NCBI GenBank assembly: GCA_002773185.1 | Contig: PFBU01000057.1 | Span: forward strand, 1,090-7,197 | DNA length: 6,108 nucleotides | Source of the DNA: Candidatus Magasanikbacteria bacterium CG10_big_fil_rev_8_21_14_0_10_36_16 | GTDB taxonomy: Bacteria; Patescibacteriota; Patescibacteriia; Magasanikbacterales; UBA922 | Direction of reading: 5' to 3' | Shown: piece by piece, positions 1 to 4,698 of the stretch | Numbering within the stretch: the first letter of the stretch is position 1 | Layout: each line of letters begins with the position of its first letter | Notes under the pieces: model-generated | The model's input: the letters and a program-made list of their open reading frames with translations, nothing else | Databases searched by the model: none | Told to the model about the DNA's origin: nothing | Made by a program: the position numbers and the translations under genes

Positions 1-1407
1 GCTTGTGGAGTTGACGTGGGTCTTTTTCCTCATCAACAAGGAAATTCGGAAGCCGGACATTTGAACATTGGAGCTGGTAGAGTAATAGAGCAAGATTTGC
101 TGAGGATTTCCAATACTATCAAAGATGGTACCTTTTTCAAAAATGATTCTTTTCGTCACGCTCTTTATCATGCTAAAAAATATAATAGTGCAGTGCATCT
201 GATGGGACTTTTGACTGATGATCAAAGCGCTCATTCTAAACCTGAACATGTTTATGCATTGCTAGAATATTTACGCAAGCAAAAACAAAAAGAAGTGTAT
301 TTACATTTGTTTACTGACGGGCGGGATTCTTCTCCACATGGAGCCATAAATTTTTTGCGTGATTTGCGCAAAAATATGAAAAATGGTGAAAAGATTGCGA
401 CAGTTATTGGTCGTTTTTATGCAATGGATCGAAACAAAATGTGGAATAGAACACAGCAAGCTTACGAAGCTATGGTTTGTGGTGTGGGTATGAAAGCTGA
501 CAGTGCTGAAGATGCTATTACTCAAGCTTACAACAGAGATGAAACTGATGAATATATTTTGCCAACAGTGATTATAAAAGGTGGTAAACCAATTACGACT
601 ATCTCAGACAATGATGTGATTTTTTTCTTCAATGCAAGAAGTGATCGAGCTCGTCAAATTACCAAAGCTTTTGTGCAAAAAGATTTTCAAAAAATGAATT
701 TAGGTGCTTTCAAAAGAAAAAAAATATCAAAAAATAATAGGTTTGTGGCGATGACTGATTTTGGTCCAGATTTACCAGGCATTTTTACAGCTTTTCCTAG
801 TCCTGATTTCAAAAATTGTTTGGCCAAAGCCATTGGTGAGCATTATGAACAACTTTATATTTCTGAAACTGAAAAGTATGCACACGTAACTTATTTTATC
901 AACGGTGGATATTCTGAACAAATCAATGGCGAAAAAAGACAAATGATCAAATCTGGTGCTCATTATTCTTATGCTGATAAACCAGAAATGCACGCACAAG
1001 AAATTACCAACGCGGTTTTGGGTTATTTGAAAAATAAGACTTACAATTTTGTGGCTATCAATTTTCCTAATGCAGATATGGTAGGGCATACTGGTAATTT
1101 TGAAGCTGCCAAAGTGGCGGTAAGTTTTATGGACTCTCAAGTAAAAAGATTGGTAGATTATGTATTGTCGCAAGATGGAAAAGTATTTATTACAGCCGAT
1201 CATGGTAATGCCGAAAAAATGTTTGATGAAAAAACTGGAGAAATAATGACTTCTCACACTACGAATCCTGTACCCTTTATCTTGGTTGGTAATGACAAAA
1301 AACAGAAGATGAAAACTGCTGGTAGATTGGCAGATGTGGCTCCAACTATTTTGCATGTATTGGATATTGAGAAACCAGAAGAAATGACAGGGAAATCGTT
1401 GCTTTAA
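1..1407 (+). CDS. gpmI: Cofactor-independent phosphoglycerate mutase, 5'-truncated by window
   Basis: This enzyme interconverts 3- and 2-phosphoglycerate in cytosolic lower glycolysis/gluconeogenesis, using a serine nucleophile and two metal ions (alkaline phosphatase superfamily). The frame is open from base 1, so the GTG at 16 is not the start: the preceding residues ACGVDVGL align with ASGSDVGL in the neighbouring paralog. About 50 N-terminal residues, including the first metal-binding Asp, lie outside. In-window residues (base 1 = codon 1) carry the family motifs: GNSEAGH with nucleophile S16, H78, DGRD (R108, D109), GRFYAMDRN (R138, R144), NARSDRARQ (R213, R216), ETEKYAH (K292), NADMVGHTG (D359, H363), ADHGNAE (D400, H401) and SHTTNPVPF (H419). 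All substrate and metal residues I can place are intact, so it should be active. One variation is QSAHS where GGVHSH is usual. The frame ends at TAA 1405-1407. A paralog follows 122 nt downstream on the same strand. Confidence 0.95.
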   Translation, partial: ACGVDVGLFPHQQGNSEAGHLNIGAGRVIEQDLLRISNTIKDGTFFKNDSFRHALYHAKKYNSAVHLMGLLTDDQSAHSKPEHVYALLEYLRKQKQKEVYLHLFTDGRDSSPHGAINFLRDLRKNMKNGEKIATVIGRFYAMDRNKMWNRTQQAYEAMVCGVGMKADSAEDAITQAYNRDETDEYILPTVIIKGGKPITTISDNDVIFFFNARSDRARQITKAFVQKDFQKMNLGAFKRKKISKNNRFVAMTDFGPDLPGIFTAFPSPDFKNCLAKAIGEHYEQLYISETEKYAHVTYFINGGYSEQINGEKRQMIKSGAHYSYADKPEMHAQEITNAVLGYLKNKTYNFVAINFPNADMVGHTGNFEAAKVAVSFMDSQVKRLVDYVLSQDGKVFITADHGNAEKMFDEKTGEIMTSHTTNPVPFILVGNDKKQKMKTAGRLADVAPTILHVLDIEKPEEMTGKSLL

Positions 1408-1428
1408 TAAATAATGTCCTAGTATATG

Positions 1429-1509
1429 GGATACGAAATATGAACTCTACGAAAATACGAAACTACGAAAAAAATTTTCGTAATTTCGTACCTTTCGTAT
1501 TTCGTATCC
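1429..1509. repeat. Large palindrome of TACGAAA / TTTCGTA units between the gpm genes
   Basis: The left arm (1429-1471) has four TACGAAA words, starting at 1432, 1448, 1456 and 1464. The right arm (1475-1509) has four TTTCGTA words, starting at 1476, 1484, 1493 and 1500. The ends pair perfectly over 12 bp (GGATACGAAATA 1429-1440 with TATTTCGTATCC 1498-1509). The tip is a perfect 8-bp stem, TACGAAAA / TTTTCGTA, around AAA (1464-1482). In between the arms pair with mismatches and an extra unit on the left. TTTT follows the right arm, so in RNA it could weaken read-through or protect the 3' end of the upstream message. It fills most of the gap between the two gpm genes. Its modular make-up suggests a dispersed palindromic repeat, not a plain terminator, but its function is unknown. 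Confidence 0.85.
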
Positions 1510-1529
1510 TTTTATATTAAATAAACTTT

Positions 1530-3113
1530 ATGAATGAAAATCCTCGTCCAAAACCAGCAGTTTTGCTTATACTTAGTGGTTGGGGTTTAGCCCCAGACAC
1601 TCCTGGCAATGCTATTGCTCGAGCACGTACACCAAATTTTGATAAATTTGTTTCAGAATATCCGGTGATGAGTCTTGGTGCGTCTGGATCAGATGTCGGT
1701 CTCATGGGTGTAGAAGCTGGTAATTCTCGTATTGGGCACTTGAATATTGGTGCTGGTAGAATTTATAAAAAAATTTTATCAAGAATAAATCAGGCTATTA
1801 AAGATGGTAGTTTTTTTGAAAACAAAGCTTTCTTATCAGCTTGTGAACACGCCAAACAAAATAATTCTACTTTGCATATTATTAGTTTATTTGGTAATCA
1901 AATTCAAAATGCTAACGATGAGCATTTTTTTGCCTTGTTGCAATTGGCCAAACAAAATAATATTGAGCGTGTTTTGGTTCATGCTATTTTGGATGGGGAA
2001 GATGATATATATAATAATGCTATAGAACATATTCGTAAAATAGAGGAAAAAATGGCAGAAATTGATATTGGTAAGATTGTTTCACTAACAGGTCGTTACT
2101 ACGCATTAGACAATGGTCGCCATTGGGACAGAACGCAGTTGACTTACAACACTATGGTCAAAGCTGAAACAAATTATGTTTTTTCTGATACGCATAGTGC
2201 TATTCAAAATTCTTATGATAGGAAAGTTTATGACAGGGAATTTGCACCGACTATAATTGGAACTAAACAAGGTGTACAGATTATAAATAATAATGATGCT
2301 GTAATTTTTACTAATTTTGGTTCTAGTCTTTGTCGACAGTTGACTAAAGCTTTTGTTCTTCCATCTTTTGCTAAAATTAAGCGTGATTATTTACAAAATT
2401 TATTTTTTGTGACAATGACTGATTATGAAAAAGAAATACCAGTTGAGGTAGCTTTCCCACGTACTTTCATACACAATTCTTTGGGAGAAATATTGAGTAA
2501 GGAGGGTTTGTCACAGTTGAGAATTGCTGAGACTGAGAAATATACTTGTGTGACTACTTTTTTCAATGGGATGTATAATCAAAAATTTGATAATACTGAA
2601 TGGAGGATGATTCCTTCAGAAAAGGTAGCCTCTTACAATGAGCAACCAGAGATGTCTGCTGGTAAAATTACTAGTGAAATAATAAAGGCTATCAAATCTG
2701 AAAAAAATGATTTTATTTTGGCCAATTTCGCTAATGCTGATGCTGTCTCGCACACAGGAGATATTTTGGCTACTATCGAAGCTTGTGAAATTATAGACAA
2801 AAGTATTGGTAAAATAGCTGATTATGTTTTGGCTGAAGATGGTGTACTTTTTGTTACAGCTGATCATGGTAATGCTGAAAATATTCTAAATATGCAAACT
2901 GGTAGTACTGATAAGACACCAAGTACCAACAATGTACCATTCTTGATTATTCAAGAAAGTTTGTTTGGTGTTTCTGGTTTGGCTGGTGATCCACCTGATG
3001 GAGATTTGAGTCTCTTACCAAAGTCTGGTATTTTGGCGGATGTGGCTCCGACTATTTTGAAAGTTTTGGGGATTGATAAACCGGAGGAAATGACGGGCCA
3101 TAGTCTTCTATAG
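1530..3113 (+). CDS. GpmI paralog with degraded active site (probable pseudoenzyme)
   Basis: This complete 527-aa protein matches GpmI from end to end and ends with the same tail as the upstream gene (KPEEMTG-SLL). ATG 1530 is the first start after an in-frame TAA at 1518-1520; no Shine-Dalgarno site precedes it. Numbers in parentheses are Geobacillus GpmI residues, from memory. Kept: nucleophile S66 (S62), D158 (D154), R189 (R185), K337 (K336), D404/H408 (D403/H407) and D445/H446 (D444/H445). Lost: S16 for metal ligand D12 (LSGWG for LDGWG), P464 for metal ligand H462, N127 for H123, E157 for R153, N195 for R191, G264 for R261 and L267 for R264. The residue after the nucleophile is Arg67 instead of Glu. 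Each metal site has thus lost a ligand, and the phosphoglycerate pocket most of its arginines. The frame is long, undisturbed and probably maintained. Mutase activity is unlikely; a regulatory partner of the upstream enzyme or a different substrate is possible. A 14-residue insertion lies between residues 475 and 500. Confidence 0.9.
   Translation: MNENPRPKPAVLLILSGWGLAPDTPGNAIARARTPNFDKFVSEYPVMSLGASGSDVGLMGVEAGNSRIGHLNIGAGRIYKKILSRINQAIKDGSFFENKAFLSACEHAKQNNSTLHIISLFGNQIQNANDEHFFALLQLAKQNNIERVLVHAILDGEDDIYNNAIEHIRKIEEKMAEIDIGKIVSLTGRYYALDNGRHWDRTQLTYNTMVKAETNYVFSDTHSAIQNSYDRKVYDREFAPTIIGTKQGVQIINNNDAVIFTNFGSSLCRQLTKAFVLPSFAKIKRDYLQNLFFVTMTDYEKEIPVEVAFPRTFIHNSLGEILSKEGLSQLRIAETEKYTCVTTFFNGMYNQKFDNTEWRMIPSEKVASYNEQPEMSAGKITSEIIKAIKSEKNDFILANFANADAVSHTGDILATIEACEIIDKSIGKIADYVLAEDGVLFVTADHGNAENILNMQTGSTDKTPSTNNVPFLIIQESLFGVSGLAGDPPDGDLSLLPKSGILADVAPTILKVLGIDKPEEMTGHSLL
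2958..3026. repeat. Hairpin-rich in-frame insertion in the gpm paralog
   Basis: Between the conserved VPF and LADVAPT motifs the paralog is 14 residues longer than its neighbour. The DNA here is richer in G and C and holds small nested inverted repeats: TTTGGT 2964-2969 with ACCAAA 3017-3022, ATCCACC-TGAT-GGAGAT (2989-3005, imperfect), and GAGA-TTTGAG-TCTC (3001-3014). This is compatible with an eroded palindromic repeat that landed in frame in a surface loop. Each stem alone is short enough to be chance, so the call is tentative. Confidence 0.3.
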
Positions 3114-3135
3114 TGTCTAATCTTTTGAAGAAATA

Positions 3136-3165
3136 AATCCAGATTTACGGATGTGACCGAATTGT
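3136..3165. repeat. Short eroded copy of the CGGAT-type palindrome found upstream of valS
   Basis: AATCCAGATTTACGGAT (3136-3152) matches the reverse complement of the right end of the 4562-4684 palindrome (AATCCAGATATGCGGAT) at 15 of 17 positions. It is followed by CCGAATTGT (3157-3165), the reverse complement of that element's left end, ACAATTCGG. Both ends of the larger element are therefore present in inverted orientation with the middle missing. This suggests an internally deleted relic of the same repeat family. It lies between the gpm paralog stop and the terminator. Confidence 0.45.
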
Positions 3166-3166
3166 G

Positions 3167-3207
3167 AAATAAAAAACAGACTTATTTTTCAAGTCTGTTT
3201 TTTATTT
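3167..3207. terminator. Bidirectional intrinsic terminator between convergent genes
   Basis: AAATAAAAAACAGACTT (3167-3183) and AAGTCTGTTTTTTATTT (3191-3207) form a perfect 17-bp inverted repeat around a 7-nt loop. The ACAGACTT core is flanked by A and T tracts, so the structure ends in a U run read from either strand. It can end transcription of the gpm pair (+) and of the DHH gene (-). The DHH stop codon (3202-3204) lies inside its right arm. Confidence 0.93.
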
Positions 3208-4344
3208 TTTAATCTCACTCTTGATATGTTTCACTATTTCTTCTTCAACCTCACCTAAGCTTTTTCCTATGATATTGAATTTTGTTTCATTTTCGTCTCC
3301 TTCAGCATTGTATTTTTTCATTATTTCAGTGGCGTGATGTTGTGGTATTATTCGCAAAGTACCAGAAATTTTGTTTGTATCTTTCTGGTCTTCATGTAAG
3401 AGTAAAACAAATTGAGCTGAAGGTGAGGTCGTGATCAATTCGTCGATAATATTGTTTAGATCTTCTTTATTAGCCCCACTTCTTGTGAAATCATCACGAG
3501 TGATAGTGGACCAAACAAAATTTGTTTCTTTGTCTTCTTTCAAATGACTGAGTACTGAACCCCAAATTTTGAAAGTAGCAATAGATTTTGTTTGATAAAG
3601 ATTTTTGATAATAAAAGCTCTATCAGCTCCCAAGTCTACAAGTTTACTCGCAACTTGCAAAGTTTGAGGACGGACTTTATTTTTCTTGAAACTATTGGTA
3701 CCTGCAACTATGCCTGTTAGTAATGATTGAGCCACATGACGGTTGACAAGTTCTTCTTGGCTTTTTTGTAGTAAATCAAAAATTATTTCTGCGTTAGTAC
3801 TGGCTGGCAAGTCTATAATATTGATTTGTCCGTAATGTTCATTATTGGCTTGGTGATCAATATTAATAATAGGTTTACTATAAAAGAAGTTTTCGTGATC
3901 AGCATATATTTCACCAAGAGAATTCAAGTCGGGGGTATCTATAGTAATGATAAGGTCGTATTTGAAATCACTTTGGCTAGTTTTGATGTCTTCTTTGTTT
4001 ATATAGCCATTTTTTGGAGTGATAAATATACGTAGGTTATCACCCTTGGTATCATAGCTGAGTTCAGAAATTCCAGTCTTAGCAATATCAATATTAATGA
4101 CAAAATTGTTTAGACCATCAAAACTTGGTTTTATTTTTTGAGAATGTTTCAAAAAAATATATTGACTTGGTAATGCAAAACCAGCGCAGACAATATCTAC
4201 ACGTTTTCCTAGTTGCTCCAAAAAGAGCTTAAGCGCCAAGGCGCTACCGATAGCGTCACCATCAAAATGTTTTTTGAAAGTAATTAAGATGTTTTTCTTG
4301 TCTTCTATCGCTTTGTTGAATTGTTCTATTTTACCGAGTGCCAT
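3202..4344 (-). CDS. DHH-family phosphoesterase-like protein with degenerate motifs
   Basis: This 380-aa soluble protein resembles NrnA-type DHH/DHHA1 phosphoesterases, which hydrolyse nano-RNA, pAp or cyclic dinucleotides with Mn2+. The motifs are recognisable in order. Motif I is KKHFDGDAIGSALAL (residues 24-38), motif II is IDTPD with D136, motif III is NIDHQANNEHYG (DHQ at 163-165), and motif IV is TGIVAGT (210-216) followed by SFKKNKVRPQTL. Aspartates 28, 30, 136 and 163 and H164 are kept. The motif I His expected four residues before D28 is K24, although H26 is near; the last His of DHH is Q165; the motif IV Asp is G215. The C-terminal part (about 250-380) lacks a clear GGGH motif of DHHA1. 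Catalysis may be altered or absent, and the substrate cannot be told from sequence. ATG 4344 is the first possible start after an in-frame stop (complement of 4375-4377). It has no Shine-Dalgarno site and is preceded by AAAAAAT and a hairpin. It is transcribed alone, convergent with the gpm genes and divergent from valS. Confidence 0.85.
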   Translation of the reverse strand: MALGKIEQFNKAIEDKKNILITFKKHFDGDAIGSALALKLFLEQLGKRVDIVCAGFALPSQYIFLKHSQKIKPSFDGLNNFVINIDIAKTGISELSYDTKGDNLRIFITPKNGYINKEDIKTSQSDFKYDLIITIDTPDLNSLGEIYADHENFFYSKPIINIDHQANNEHYGQINIIDLPASTNAEIIFDLLQKSQEELVNRHVAQSLLTGIVAGTNSFKKNKVRPQTLQVASKLVDLGADRAFIIKNLYQTKSIATFKIWGSVLSHLKEDKETNFVWSTITRDDFTRSGANKEDLNNIIDELITTSPSAQFVLLLHEDQKDTNKISGTLRIIPQHHATEIMKKYNAEGDENETKFNIIGKSLGEVEEEIVKHIKSEIKK

Positions 4345-4351
4345 ATTTTTT

Positions 4352-4393
4352 GTTACAACTAAGTATCTACAAGCTTAAATACCTAGTGGCAAC
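4352..4393 (-). promoter_or_regulatory. Leader hairpin immediately upstream of the DHH start codon
   Basis: Read on the - strand, an 18-nt arm (complement of 4376-4393) pairs with an 18-nt arm (complement of 4352-4369) around a 6-nt loop. Seventeen of 18 pairs form, three of them G-U. On the + strand the same positions give four mismatches, so the pairing suits the DHH mRNA and not an antisense transcript. The stem ends 7 nt before the ATG, in the ribosome landing zone, so it could tune translation initiation or stabilise the 5' end. I recognise no known riboswitch class. Confidence 0.6.
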
Positions 4394-4435
4394 ACCTTTT
4401 TTCTGTACTTTTGAGTAAAAAAAGGGGGATAAGAG

Positions 4436-4464
4436 ATTATATACTAAACAACCTTTTGTGTCAA
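4436..4464 (-). promoter_or_regulatory. Perfect sigma-70-type promoter for the DHH gene
   Basis: On the - strand, TTGACA (complement of 4459-4464) is followed by exactly 17 nt and then TATAAT (complement of 4436-4441). Both boxes match the consensus in full. A transcript would start near 4429, giving a leader of about 85 nt that includes the hairpin next to the start codon. No operator is evident. Confidence 0.85.
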
Positions 4465-4561
4465 TAGAGCCACATAATAAGCGTTTTTTGTAACTATTTG
4501 GCTAATTTTAGGCAATTTCTTGCAAAAAATGAGATATTGAGGTAAACTAGTATTATCTTTA

Positions 4562-4684
4562 AACAATTCGGATTTCCGGATAATACGGATGATACTGATA
4601 TTTTTAAGGAGTAAACATTGATTTTATAAAAAATTTTGTAAACAGTATCCGGAAAATCAGGATTATCCGCATATCTGGATTGTT
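4562..4684. repeat. Large palindrome of CGGAT-type words abutting valS
   Basis: The left arm (4562-4597) and right arm (4643-4684) are imperfect reverse complements: AACAAT 4562-4567 with ATTGTT 4679-4684, CGGATAAT 4577-4584 with ATTATCCG 4662-4669, and ATACTG 4592-4597 with CAGTAT 4643-4648. The right arm has an extra segment containing CCGGAAAATC. The word CGGAT or CCGGAT recurs in both arms. The AT-rich loop of about 45 nt contains AAGGAG at 4606-4611. The element ends 14 nt before the valS ATG, so it should lie in or next to the valS leader. The design matches the palindrome at 1429-1509 although the words differ. Confidence 0.8.
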
Positions 4685-4698
4685 AAAATGATAAATAT

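Larger units (their letters stand above)
4345..4698. other. Divergent intergenic region between the DHH gene and valS
   Basis: This 354-nt gap holds the DHH leader hairpin, the DHH promoter and the large palindrome before valS, each listed separately. I see no further gene. For valS only weak + strand promoter candidates are visible: TTGCAA (4520-4525), 17 nt, TAAACT (4543-4548), or a TATTAT -10-like box at 4551-4556 without a good -35. There are no T-box landmarks. The only purine-rich AAGGAG in the gap (4606-4611) lies inside the palindrome loop, far from the valS start. Confidence 0.6.

Noticed and set aside
16..18. GTG as start codon of the first gene
   Set aside because: The frame is open back to base 1, and the codons before it encode residues that align with the paralog, so the gene is cut by the window edge.
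772..1356. 194-codon open frame on the - strand within the first gpm gene
   Set aside because: It is antisense to well-conserved GpmI sequence, and its translation shows no recognisable motif; it is a coding shadow.
1429..1509. CRISPR-like array from the repeated TACGAAA words
   Set aside because: Units are 7-8 nt, have no spacers of constant length, and switch orientation at the centre; it is a palindrome.
1530..3113. Second gpm gene as a plain pseudogene
   Set aside because: There is no frameshift or internal stop across 527 codons, and fold motifs and C-terminal tail are well conserved, so decay without selection is unlikely.
4618..4629. AAGGAG followed by a three-codon TTG-initiated reading frame
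   Set aside because: It is too short to be meaningful, ends far before valS, and the purine run lies in a palindrome loop.
4465..4698. T-box leader before valS
   Set aside because: No AGGGTGG-type conserved T-box sequence and no specifier-loop layout could be seen; the only structure is the CGGAT palindrome.
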